Source of the DNA: JANOYJ01 sp963792485
Lineage (GTDB): Bacteria > Pseudomonadota > Alphaproteobacteria > Rhizobiales > Rhizobiaceae
Reading direction: 5' to 3'
Assembly: GCA_963792485.1 (NCBI GenBank)
Contig: CAWBWL010000006.1
Coordinates: 1 to 64,000, forward strand
Length of the DNA stretch: 64,000 bases
The number at the start of each line of letters is the position of its first letter. The first letter of the stretch is position 1. Positions 1 to 8,410 of the stretch are shown here, one piece after another. The position numbers and the translations under genes are program-made. Under the pieces are notes generated by a model. That model made no database searches and was not told where the DNA came from. It saw only the letters and a program-made list of their open reading frames with translations.

Positions 1-21
1 GATGGCCGCCGGGGCAAATTC

Positions 22-1119
22 TCATTTGCCCCAGATTTTTTTGTACTCGTCGCGGTAACCATTGCCCGGATCAAAGCCGTTGTTCGGGCCGCCGTCGAAC
101 TCGACATTGGCGGAGGTCACAACATGCAGCGGCGACAGATAGCCGGACCACTTCTCGCCCGCCATGCCGCGGTTGAGCTCGTCCACCAGCTGCCAGCCCT
201 GCAGGTTCAAAGGCTCTGCTACAGTCACCGTCTGGAACTGGCCGGAGCGGATGCGCTGATAGGCGGATTCAGAGCCGTCGCCAGCCGAGACATTGATCGG
301 CGCATCGGTGCCTTTCTTGCCGGCAGACGCCAGCGAGGGGCCCATGAAGTCGAAATACAGATCATTGATCGCTAGCGAGTGTGTCCACTTGTCTCCGTAT
401 TTCTGCAAGAGCGACGTGGTCAGCTGCGGCATGCGCTGCGAGGTTTCGGCAATCGGCGTGTCGACATATTCCAGCACCGTGCCGCCGAGCTTCTCGATCT
501 CCTCCTTCATCCGGTCCGCCTTGGCGATGGCGATCGCGTAGGTCGAGTCGGTGAAGATGATAACGCCGGGTTTGCCCTTTGCATCGACAAAAGCCCAATT
601 GGCGGCGGACTTCGACACTTCCATCGCGTCCGTGCCGACATTGGCCATGACGCCAACTTCGTCAATCGGTCCGACGCCCGGCCCCGCATGCCAGGACACC
701 ATCGGGATTTTCGCGGCCATCGCCGCTTCCATGGCGGGCTTCTGCTCCACCGCGTCAAAGCCGTTGATGATGATCCCGTCCGGCTTCAACGCCATGGCCT
801 GACCGAAGGCCGCCGTGCGCCCGCCGATGGAGCCTGCGCCATCCAGAACCTTGACGGTCCAGCCGATGGCGGCAGCGGCTTCCTCAACGCCTTTGGTCAC
901 GCCCAGAATGCCGCCATTCTTCATGTCGCCGCCGAGCACGACAATCGTCTTGCCTTCAGCCGCTTTCGGGCCGGTTGTCGGGCCGTCCCATTTCTCGACT
1001 TTCATCGCATATTTGTCGACAATGGCCTGCGCGTCCGCCATGGCGTCGGCAAACGCTGGTCCGGCGATGGACAGCGCCAAAGCCGCCACCGTGTATTTCA
1101 AAAGCTCTCTGCGTATCAT
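22..1119 (-). CDS. sugar ABC transporter periplasmic substrate-binding protein
   Basis: RbsB/XylF-type periplasmic binding protein (365 aa) that would capture a sugar or sugar acid for the permease and ATPase encoded just upstream. An N-terminal signal peptide (basic MIRRELLK, hydrophobic core, cleavage near AFA-DA) is followed by the two-lobed fold of the peripl_BP_4 family. I chose the ATG at 1119 because a strong GGGAGG ribosome site lies just before it; the upstream ATG at 1137 would place that site inside the gene. It is the last gene of the minus-strand ATPase-permease-binding protein operon. By context (gluconate/idonate genes next door, shared operator) the ligand may be a hexonate or ketohexonate; this is inference. 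Confidence 0.85.
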   Translation of the reverse strand: MIRRELLKYTVAALALSIAGPAFADAMADAQAIVDKYAMKVEKWDGPTTGPKAAEGKTIVVLGGDMKNGGILGVTKGVEEAAAAIGWTVKVLDGAGSIGGRTAAFGQAMALKPDGIIINGFDAVEQKPAMEAAMAAKIPMVSWHAGPGVGPIDEVGVMANVGTDAMEVSKSAANWAFVDAKGKPGVIIFTDSTYAIAIAKADRMKEEIEKLGGTVLEYVDTPIAETSQRMPQLTTSLLQKYGDKWTHSLAINDLYFDFMGPSLASAGKKGTDAPINVSAGDGSESAYQRIRSGQFQTVTVAEPLNLQGWQLVDELNRGMAGEKWSGYLSPLHVVTSANVEFDGGPNNGFDPGNGYRDEYKKIWGK

Positions 1120-1152
1120 GATATTCCTCCCTTTCATGAAGTATCACCGCGG

Positions 1153-2207
1153 TCAGTGACCAGCGGATTCCGTTGGGCGCGGCGGCTTGATCACCGCCCC
1201 GCGTTTTCTTTGCGCGTAGCCCGCGATGCCGATGGCAACGAGCAGGGTCACGCCGTTGAACAGCGGCTCGACAAAAAACGAGCCGCCGAACTGCTGGATG
1301 CCGGATATGCCGACGGCCAAGATGATGACGCCGGTCATCGTGCCCCAGACATTGACACGTCCCGGCTTGATCGTCGTCGAGCCGAGAAACGCGCCGACCA
1401 GCGCGGGCAGCAGATATTCAAGGCCAACGCTCGCCTGCCCAATGCGCAGTTTCGAGGCGAGCAATACGCCTGTCAGCGCCGCGAGAAATCCGGAGGTGAT
1501 GAACGCGCCCATGACGAATTTCTGCACCGGAATCCCGTTCAGCGCCGCCGCCTTGGGATTGGCGCCGATGGCGTAGAGATAGCGGCCGACGGGCGTGTAT
1601 TCGAGAATGACCCAGAGCGCGAAGGCAATGATGAGCACATAGAAGCCGGTGACAGGCAGCCCGAAAACCATCGTGCCGTTCAAGCGCATAAAACCCGTCC
1701 GGCAAAACGCCCACCACCTGCCGCCCGCCCGTGTGCCACAGCGCCAGCGCATAGAGGATTGTGCCAGTGCCGAGTGTGGCGATGAACGAGTCGATCTTGG
1801 CGACTTCAACCAGGAGACCATTGAGGAAGCCGGTGAAACAGCCCAGCGCCAGCACAATCAGCACCGCCAGCGGCCAGGGCACGCCGTAGAGCGTCTGCAG
1901 CGAAATTGCCAGAATGTGCCAGAGCACAATGCCGTAGCCGACCGTCAGGTCAATGCGCCCCGAAGCCATCGGGATCATCGCCGCCAATGAAAGCAGCGCG
2001 ATGATCGCCTTGTCGGAAATGATCGAGCGCAGGTTCAGAAGCGTCGGGAAAGTGTCTGGGCAGAAGCAGCGAAAACAGGATGATGAGAAACGCCGTCAGG
2101 ATCACCAGCCCATAGACCGGAATATAGCGCATCAGCTTCTGGCCGAACGACAGCCCGGCAATCTCGCTGCGCGTCGGCTCAAGCGCGGTGGATTGGATCG
2201 AGTTCAT
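1153..2207 (-). CDS. sugar ABC transporter permease (RbsC family), two frame breaks
   Basis: Inner-membrane permease of the BPD_transp_2 family, about 350 aa when the frames are joined. The three pieces read, in order: an N-terminus ending in FSLLLP (from 2207), a middle with MIPMASGRIDLTVGYG, and a C-terminus with GRYLYAIGANPKAAALNGI and several hydrophobic helices. The first break is near 2057 (one extra base in the minus-strand CCC-A-GACACT context), the second in the AAAA run at 1690-1693. Removing one base at each restores a continuous protein. The ATG at 2207 directly abuts the ATPase stop and has a GGAGG ribosome site. The breaks are more likely sequence errors than decay, because both sides remain well conserved. 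Confidence 0.75.
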
Positions 2208-3702
2208 CTATGCCGCCTCCGACGCCGATGCCGCGTGGATGAGCGCCGCCGTGGTCAGCTGCCCGCCCGAGAGTTCCTGCACAATGCGCCCGCGCGAAAA
2301 CACCAGCGCGCGGTGGCAGATATGCGCCACTTCCTCAAAGTCCGTCGAGACGACAATCACCGCCAGCCCTGCCTCCAGCGCCTTGGCGATCAGCCGGTAA
2401 ATCTCCGCCTTGGCACCGACATCCACCCCCGCTGTCGGGTCTTCCGCGATCAACAGCTTGCGGCCCGTCAGCAGCCAGCGCCCGACAATCACCTTCTGCT
2501 GGTTGCCGCCGGACAGGGCTTCGATGGGGATGAACGGATCGTTCGGCCGCAGCCCCACATCGTTCCCCGCCTCCCGCGTCAGCGCCGCTTCCCGGCTTGG
2601 CGACATGCACGAGAACAGCGTGCGGCCCGAAGCGCCGGGATTGATAAACATGTTTTCGCGGATCGACAACGACAGCGCGGCGGATTCTTCCGTCCGGTCG
2701 CGCGCGATGAGCCCGATGCCCGACTTCATCGCGGAGATTGTGGAGGACAGGTCAGGCGTCTCGACCGTTCAAGAGCACGTCGCCGGAAAACGGCTCACTG
2801 CCGAACAGCGCCCGTCCGATCAGTTCCTGCCCCGCGCCGCGCAGGCCGACGAGCCCGAGCAGTTCGCCCTCGCGCAAGGAGAACGACACCGGCCCCGCGC
2901 CATGACAGACCATATTTTTCACCGAGAGACGTTCGCCGCCTACCTTGGTATTGGCCTTGACGAACAAATCCGAGGCGGGACGCCCAACAATCATTTCGAC
3001 CAGTTCGCGCGGCGAGGTTTCCTTGACCGGCTTCTGCCCGACAAGCTTTCCGTCGCGCAGCACCGCGACACGGTCGGCGATGCGGAACACCTCGTCCAGC
3101 CGGTGCGACACATAGATCATGCCGACGCCGCGCGCCTTCAACGGGCGAAGCGCCGCAAACAGCCGCTCGACCTCGTCGGCCGGAAGGCTCGCGGTCGGCT
3201 CGTCCAGCACCAGCACATCCGCCTCCACCGCCAGCGCCCGCGCTATGGCGACCAGCGACTTCTCCGTGCGGCTCAAATCCTGCACGCGTTTGGTCGGGTC
3301 AAAGTCACAGCCAACCAGCTCCAGCGCCGCCCTGCCCCTCGCCTCCGTCGCCTTCCAGTCGATCAGCCTGGAGCGCAGCGAGAAACCCTGCGCCAGCCCG
3401 ACATTCTCCGCCACCGTCATCCATTCGATCAGGCCCAGATCCTGATGGATGAAGGCGACGCTCTGCCGCTCATTGGGTTTGGGAGGCCGGTGCGCATAGG
3501 GCGCACCCTTGAACAATATCTGCCCGCTATCCGGCTTGTGGATACCCGCCAGCGCCTTGATAAGCGTCGATTTGCCCGCGCCGTTTTCGCCAAGCAGCGC
3601 CAGGATTTCGCCTTTGTGGAGATCAAGCGACACATCGCTCAGCGCTCTAGTGCCGCCAAAGCTTTTGGTGATGGACCTGAATTCGATCAGGCTTTCCGGC
3701 AA
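2208..3702 (-). CDS. sugar ABC transporter ATP-binding protein (RbsA/MglA family), one frame break
   Basis: Cytoplasmic ATPase with two fused ABC domains, as in the carbohydrate CUT2 family. The first domain has Walker A GENGAGKST, a signature region reading DLSRTEKSLVAIARAL, and Walker B VLVLDEPTASL. The second has the degenerate Walker A GLRGAGQ and the signature LSGGNQQK. The frame breaks near 2754 between LLNGRDA and DLSSTISAMKSGIGLI; dropping one base rejoins the frames. No ATG fits. GGGAGGAG at 3711-3718 sits 8 nt before TTG 3702, so I use that start. The 16-bp operator at 3760-3775 lies just upstream, so transport is probably co-regulated with the catabolic genes. Confidence 0.78.
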
Positions 3703-3759
3703 TGCGCGCACTCCTCCCAAAGCGTTTTGCGCTCAGGCTCAGGGCCCGAATTCGAAGTC

Positions 3760-3775
3760 ATGTTAGCGATAACAT
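3760..3775. promoter_or_regulatory. LacI/GntR-type operator, copy 1
   Basis: The palindrome ATGTTAGCGATAACAT has perfect ATGTTA/TAACAT half-sites and lies about 45 nt upstream of the ATPase ribosome site. An identical 16-mer occurs at 6233-6248. The form resembles operators of the GntR/IdnR branch of the LacI family, where ATGTTA half-sites are known. No LacI-family gene is present in this window. Confidence 0.75.
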
Positions 3776-3827
3776 TTTGGGTGAGTCAACAGCGATTCAA
3801 AAGCCGGGCAAAACTAAATCGATTGGA

Positions 3828-4716
3828 TCAGGAGAGGCTGCCGTCCAGAAGTCGCATCATCTCGGCCGAGTCTTTGCCTCCAAGCCCGGCGGCGCAGAGC
3901 AGCCGGTGGATTTCCACCAATTGCCCTGTCATCGGCAGCGGCGTACGGGTGGAGAGGGCGAAGGCCTGCAGCGAATCCAAATCCTTCATCATATTGTCGA
4001 TCCGGCCCGTCGGCGTGAAATCCCGGCGGGCGAATTTGCCCATGAATTCCTGCAGGATCGCCGAATCCGCGCGCCCGCCTTTCAGCGCCGCTGGAATGGC
4101 CGCGGGGTCAACGCCGCCCGCCTCGGCGAGCTTGACCGCCTCGGCGATTGCCTGAAACTGCACCGCGCAGAACAGCTGATTGATCAGCTTGACCGTCTGC
4201 CCCGCCCCGTTCGGCCCCATCAAAGTGTAGTTCGCCGCAAGATGGCGCATCACCGCACGCGCCCGCTCGAAATCAGCGGGCGCGCCGCCCGCCATGATCG
4301 TCAATCGTCCGGCCAATGCACCCGGCACGCCGCCGGACAGTGGGCAATCCACCCAGGCCATGCCCGTGTCCGCCCGCAGTTTCGCCGCCATCTCAGCCGT
4401 GTCTTTCGGGTCAATGGAGGACATGTCGATCAGGAGCTTGTCCGCGATTGGCGGCCTCAGCCACCCCGTCCTTCCCGAACACCACAGCGCGGACGATATC
4501 GGCGTGGTTGAGGCTGAGGATGATGAAGTCATTGCCCCGGACGGCTTCGGGAACCGAGGCGGCTGCCGCCGCTCCCTTGGCAACCAGCGCGGCAACTTTC
4601 GCCGGGTCCAGATCTGAGACAGTCACCATTTGCCCGGTCTCAATCAGCCGCGTGGCGATGGAAGAGCCCATGATCCCTGCGCCGATCACGGCGATTTTAT
4701 TGGCCGGTTCGTTCAT
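3828..4716 (-). CDS. NAD(P)-dependent beta-hydroxyacid dehydrogenase (HIBADH/GarR family), one frame break
   Basis: Soluble oxidoreductase of the 3-hydroxyisobutyrate / tartronate semialdehyde reductase family, about 295 aa with frames joined. N-terminal Rossmann motif is IAVIGAGIMGSSIA. The substrate motif region reads DCPLSGGVPGALAGRLTIMAGG, and the catalytic-lysine region is GPNGAGQTVKLINQ. The frame breaks near 4448, in a two-base run (TT on the plus strand): joining DGVAEAA to IADKLLIDMSS needs one base removed. Start ATG 4716 follows a GAGGAG ribosome site. It lies between gluconokinase and the transporter operon, so it probably handles a hydroxyacid in the same pathway; the exact substrate cannot be told from sequence. 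Confidence 0.75.
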
Positions 4717-4746
4717 ATTCTTCTCCTCGCTGGCTTGCGTCCACCT

Positions 4747-4894
4747 CGGCGCCGCCCCTCATCCGACCCTTCGGGCCACCTTCTCCCAGCAAGTAGCGGG
4801 GAGAAGGGGATAACCGCAGAAAGCGCCGCTCTTCCCTTCTCCCCGTTCTCACGGGGAGAAGGTGGCCCGAAGGGTCGGATGAGGGGCAGCGCCG
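4747..4894. repeat. long palindromic intergenic repeat
   Basis: Two near-perfect 41-bp arms (4747-4787 and 4854-4894, one mismatch) enclose a 66-bp centre with further inner inverted repeats. The arms contain ACCTTCTCCC and CCGACCCTTCGGG. It fills the gap between gntK and the dehydrogenase gene. Similar palindromes occur at 8310-8375 and 28882-29061. Such elements are common between genes in Hyphomicrobiales, and the RNA would fold into a long hairpin. Confidence 0.85.
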
Positions 4895-4910
4895 AGGGTG
4901 AAAATTATCT

Positions 4911-5408
4911 CTATTCGCCGAGCCCGCCAATTATCTCACTCATGATCTCCGCATGCCCCGCATCGCCATTGACCGTCACAACCCCCGCCTCGCCGCCCGG
5001 ATCCTCCAGCGTCGCCAGCTGGCTCGCCAAGAGCGAGGGCGGCATGAAATGGCCTTTGCGGGCGCGCATCCGCACTTCGAGAACCTCACGGCTGCATTTG
5101 AGAAACACAAAGCGCAAATTGCCGCCCGCCGTCTCCCGCAGCCGCTCCCGGTAAATTCGCTTCAACGACGAGCAGGTCGCCACAGCCCCGCCTTGATGCG
5201 CCCGCAGCGCCGCGCCGATCTTGTCCAGCCAGGGCCAGCGGTCGTCATCATTGAGCGGTGTGCCGCTCGCCATTTTGGCGACATTTGACGCCGGATGCAG
5301 CGCGTCGCCCTCGATATACGGAACGCTGAAATGCCGCGCCAGCGCTTCGCCCGCCGTGGTCTTGCCGCAGCCTGAAACACCCATGACAATGATTGGACCC
5401 ATACCCAT
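4911..5408 (-). CDS. gntK: gluconokinase (GntK/IdnK)
   Basis: Cytoplasmic kinase (165 aa) that phosphorylates D-gluconate to 6-phosphogluconate. It has the P-loop GVSGCGKTT at about residues 10-18, the substrate-side EGDALHPASNVAKMASGTPLNDDDRWPWL segment of gluconokinases, and CSSLKRIYRERLR. Length matches the family. The start at ATG 5408 is two bases from the IdnO stop, which suggests translational coupling; a second ATG at 5402 is also possible. With IdnO upstream and IdnD divergent, it completes L-idonate to 5-ketogluconate to gluconate to 6-phosphogluconate. Confidence 0.9.
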   Translation of the reverse strand: MGMGPIIVMGVSGCGKTTAGEALARHFSVPYIEGDALHPASNVAKMASGTPLNDDDRWPWLDKIGAALRAHQGGAVATCSSLKRIYRERLRETAGGNLRFVFLKCSREVLEVRMRARKGHFMPPSLLASQLATLEDPGGEAGVVTVNGDAGHAEIMSEIIGGLGE

Positions 5409-5409
5409 T

Positions 5410-6174
5410 TCAGAGCGAAGCCGTGATGCCGCCATCGACATACAAAATATGTCCATTGACGAAAGAGGACGCGTCGGAGGCGAGGAACACCGCCGCGCCG
5501 ATCAGCTCGGACACATTGCCCCAGCGTCCGGCCGGCGTGCGCTTTTCCAGCCAGGCCGAGAACTCCGGATCATCAACCAGCGCCTGGTTGAGCGGCGTCT
5601 TGAAATAGCCGGGCGCAATGGCATTGATGTTCAGACCATATTTCGCCCAGTCCGTGCACATGCCCTTGGTGAGGTTGCGCACCGCGCCCTTGGTCGCCGT
5701 GTAGGGCGCAATGTTCGGGCGCGCCAGTTCGCTCTGCACCGAGGCGATGTTGATGATCTTGCCGCACCCGCGCTTGATCATGTGCCGCGCGACAGCCTGT
5801 CCGGTGAAGAACACGCTGGAAATATTGGTCTGCAAAAGCTGCTGCCATTTGTCCGCCGGAAAATCCTCCAGCGCGGTGCGAAACTGCATGCCGGCATTGT
5901 TGACGAGGATGTCGATGGGCCCGAGCCCAGCCTCGATCCCGTCCACGCCTTTTGCGACTGCGGTCTGATCCGTCACGTCAAACAGCGCGACAGCCGCGTC
6001 CCTGCCCGCCGCCTTCAGCCGCACCACAGCCTCCTCTACCGGTCCGGCGCTGCGGCCATTGAGGACAATGCTTGCGCCCTGCGCAGCCAGTCCTTCGGCA
6101 ATGGCAAGGCCGATGCCTTGACCGGAGCCTGTCACCAAGGCTCTTTTTCCGGAAAGATCAAACAAGCCGCTCAT
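5410..6174 (-). CDS. idnO: SDR oxidoreductase, gluconate 5-dehydrogenase-like (IdnO)
   Basis: Classical short-chain dehydrogenase of 254 aa that would reduce 5-keto-D-gluconate to D-gluconate with NADPH. Motifs: cofactor loop TGSGQGIG (15-22), NNAG (92-95), catalytic Ser145, Tyr158 and Lys162 (YTATK). The opening MSGLFDLSGKRALVTG is typical for the IdnO/Gno group. The upstream in-frame ATG at 6303 would overlap the divergent gene and the operator, so I use 6174. It is the first gene of the minus-strand idnO-gntK operon and is controlled by the operator at 6233-6248. Confidence 0.82.
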   Translation of the reverse strand: MSGLFDLSGKRALVTGSGQGIGLAIAEGLAAQGASIVLNGRSAGPVEEAVVRLKAAGRDAAVALFDVTDQTAVAKGVDGIEAGLGPIDILVNNAGMQFRTALEDFPADKWQQLLQTNISSVFFTGQAVARHMIKRGCGKIINIASVQSELARPNIAPYTATKGAVRNLTKGMCTDWAKYGLNINAIAPGYFKTPLNQALVDDPEFSAWLEKRTPAGRWGNVSELIGAAVFLASDASSFVNGHILYVDGGITASL

Positions 6175-6223
6175 TGCCGAAGACCTGAAAACTGCTGCCG
6201 AAACGCGGCGTGCGCGTGAAGGC

Positions 6224-6251
6224 TTGACATAAATGTTAGCGATAACATAAG
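6224..6251 (+). promoter_or_regulatory. idn divergent promoter with LacI/GntR-type operator, copy 2
   Basis: On the plus strand TTGACA (6224-6229) and CATAAG (6246-6251) are 16 bp apart, a plausible sigma-70 promoter for the 2-hydroxyacid dehydrogenase-idnD operon. The palindrome ATGTTAGCGATAACAT (6233-6248), identical to the one at 3760, fills the spacer, so a bound repressor would block RNA polymerase. The same site lies 58 bp upstream of idnO on the other strand and may control both directions. Confidence 0.75.
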
Positions 6252-6277
6252 CAAGGCGAAACTCCCGGAAAGTCAAC

Positions 6278-7246
6278 ATGACGCGTTCAGGCGCACATCC
6301 CACTCTATTGATGACAGGCGCCTATCCGCAATGGGACATGGAGGCGCTGGAGCGCGATTATCAGGTCTTGCGCCTCTACGAATCGGGCGACCCGGACGCC
6401 TTGATCGCTGACAATGCGGCGGATATCCGCGCCATCGCCACGCGCGGCGATCTCGGCGCCAGCGCTGACCTGATGGCGCGTTTGCCCAATCTCGAAATCG
6501 TCTCCGTGTTCGGCGTCGGAATAGACGGCGTGGACTTTGCCCACACCCGCGCATGCAGCATCAAGGTCACCAACACACCGGACGTGCTGACTGATGATGT
6601 CGCCGATATCGCCGTCGCGCTCCTGCTCGCCGCCGCGCGGCTTGTGCCGCAGGGCGACCGGCTGGTCAGGTCCGGTGCTTGGCCAAAGGGCGGATTGCCG
6701 CTCGTCACCCGCGTTCATGGCAAAAAAGCTGGCATTGTCGGCATGGGCCGCATCGGCTCGTCTGTTGCCAAACGCCTGCGCGCCTTCGACTGCGAAATAT
6801 CCTATTTCGCCCGCTCCGAAAAACCCGGTTCGCCGTTCCGGTTCGAACCTGATCTCCTTGCGCTTGCGGCGGACAGCGAGTTCCTGATCGTCACGCTGTC
6901 GGGCGGCGAGGCAACGAAGAACTTGATCAATGCTGCTGTGCTCTCGGCGCTTGGTCCCGATGGCATTCTTGTCAATGTCTCGCGCGGCAGCACTGTCGAT
7001 GAGCCAGCGCTGATAGAGGCGCTGCAACAAAAGACAATCAAGGCGGCGGGGCTTGATGTGTTCTGGAATGAGCCCAATATCAATCCGGCATTTTTCACCC
7101 TCGACAATACAGTCCTGCAGCCGCACCATGCCTCCGGCACGGTCGAGACACGGCGCGCCATGGGCCAATTGGCGCGTGACAATCTGGCAGCGCATTTTGC
7201 CGGCAGAGCCGCTGCTGACGCCTGTCGCGTGAAAGGTTCTTCATGA
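6278..7246 (+). CDS. D-isomer-specific 2-hydroxyacid dehydrogenase (GhrB-like)
   Basis: NAD(P)-dependent 2-ketoacid reductase of 322 aa. The cofactor motif GMGRIG is at 155-160 and the catalytic triad is Arg236 (VSRGS), Glu265 (WNEP) and His283 (QPHHAS). Family members reduce glyoxylate, hydroxypyruvate or 2-keto-sugar acids; E. coli GhrB reduces 2-keto-L-gulonate to L-idonate and 2-ketogluconate to gluconate. Since it overlaps idnD by 4 bp and shares its promoter, a ketogluconate/ketogulonate reductase role is the best guess. The substrate is inference; the enzyme family is clear. Confidence 0.85.
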   Translation: MTRSGAHPTLLMTGAYPQWDMEALERDYQVLRLYESGDPDALIADNAADIRAIATRGDLGASADLMARLPNLEIVSVFGVGIDGVDFAHTRACSIKVTNTPDVLTDDVADIAVALLLAAARLVPQGDRLVRSGAWPKGGLPLVTRVHGKKAGIVGMGRIGSSVAKRLRAFDCEISYFARSEKPGSPFRFEPDLLALAADSEFLIVTLSGGEATKNLINAAVLSALGPDGILVNVSRGSTVDEPALIEALQQKTIKAAGLDVFWNEPNINPAFFTLDNTVLQPHHASGTVETRRAMGQLARDNLAAHFAGRAAADACRVKGSS

Positions 7247-8277
7247 AAGCTGTCGTCATTCATGCCGCCAGGGATTTGCGCATCGAGGAGCGCGAGCCTG
7301 CCTCTGCAGGTCCCGGCGAAGTCGGGATTGCCATTGAGGCGGGCGGCATTTGCGGGTCGGACCTGCACTACTACAATCATGGCGGCTTCGGCGCGATCCG
7401 GCTGAAGGAGCCGATGATCCTTGGCCATGAGATTGCCGGAACCGTCAAAGCCCTGGGCGCGGGCGTTTCAAATCTCGCAATTGGCGACCGGGTCGCTGTG
7501 TCGCCGTCAAAGCCGTGCAATGCCTGCATTTATTGCCTCAAGGGCCAGCAGAACCAGTGCCTCGACATGCGCTTTTACGGCAGCGCCATGCGCATGCCGC
7601 ATGTGCAGGGCGCCTTCACGCAGCATCTTGTCGCGCATGACTGGCAATGCCACAAAATCGCAGACGGCGTGTCGATCAATGAGGCGGCGTTCGCCGAGCC
7701 GTTCGCCGTGACGCTGCATGCGGTCAACCGCGCCGGCTCGCTGCTGGGCAAACGCGTGCTCGTCACTGGCTGCGGGCCGATCGGCACGCTGTGCATCATC
7801 GCCGCCCGCGCCCATGGCGCACCGGAGATCGTGGCGACCGATGTGATGGACGGCGTTTTGCAAATGGCGCTGAAAGCCAGGGCAGACCGCGTCATCAATG
7901 TCGCTGACAGTCCGGAAGACCTTGCCGCCTATGCCGCCAACAAGGGCACGTTTGATGTGATGTTTGAAGCCTCCGGCAATGAGCGGGCGCTGCGGGCCGG
8001 CATTGAAGCGTTGAAGCCGCGCGGCATACTTATGCAGCTTGGTCTGGGTGGAGACATATCGATCCCGCAAAATCTGATCGTCTCCAAGGAAATCGAAATC
8101 CGCGGCTCCTTCCGCTTCCACGAAGAATTCGCGCTCGCCGTCGATCTCATCAACCGCCGCCGCGTTGATTTGAAGCCCCTGCTCACCGGCATATATCCCC
8201 TCACTGAGGCCGTAGCCGCCTTCGAGGCCGCCAATGACCGCTCCCGGTCCATGAAAGTGCAGCTGGATTTCAGCTGA
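7243..8277 (+). CDS. idnD: L-idonate 5-dehydrogenase
   Basis: Zinc-dependent medium-chain dehydrogenase (344 aa) that oxidises L-idonate to 5-ketogluconate. Catalytic zinc ligands are Cys37 (GICGSD), His61 and Glu62 (GHE). The structural zinc cysteines are 92, 95, 98 and 106. The nucleotide-binding motif is GCGPIGTL. The GICGSDLHYYNHGGFG segment is typical of L-idonate dehydrogenases. Its ATG overlaps the previous stop (ATGA). Sorbitol/xylitol dehydrogenases are related, but the neighbours idnO and gntK support idonate. Confidence 0.88.
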   Translation: MKAVVIHAARDLRIEEREPASAGPGEVGIAIEAGGICGSDLHYYNHGGFGAIRLKEPMILGHEIAGTVKALGAGVSNLAIGDRVAVSPSKPCNACIYCLKGQQNQCLDMRFYGSAMRMPHVQGAFTQHLVAHDWQCHKIADGVSINEAAFAEPFAVTLHAVNRAGSLLGKRVLVTGCGPIGTLCIIAARAHGAPEIVATDVMDGVLQMALKARADRVINVADSPEDLAAYAANKGTFDVMFEASGNERALRAGIEALKPRGILMQLGLGGDISIPQNLIVSKEIEIRGSFRFHEEFALAVDLINRRRVDLKPLLTGIYPLTEAVAAFEAANDRSRSMKVQLDFS

Positions 8278-8309
8278 GCTGAAAGCTTAAGCGCGGACCG
8301 TCCTCTTCA

Positions 8310-8375
8310 CGCCGGGACTCCCCTCGACCCTGCGGGGAGAGGACAGCTTCGCGGAGCGAAGCAGGTGAGGGAAAG
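8310..8375. repeat. short intergenic hairpin repeat downstream of idnD
   Basis: The stretch has two stem-loops, CTCCCCTCGACCCTGCGGGG and a GCTTCGCGGAGCGAAGC stem, followed by AGGTGAGGG. It is of the same general style as the other intergenic palindromes here and may act as a terminator or processing site for the plus-strand operon. The rest of 8278-8410 shows nothing recognisable. Confidence 0.5.
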
Positions 8376-8410
8376 TCACAATAACAGCATCCTCCAAACC
8401 CGGCGCGCGG

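Noticed and set aside
379..1785. 468-codon plus-strand frame over the sugar-binding protein and permease genes
   Set aside because: Arg/His/Gln-rich shadow typical of antisense frames in GC-rich genes; the minus strand encodes recognisable transporter proteins.
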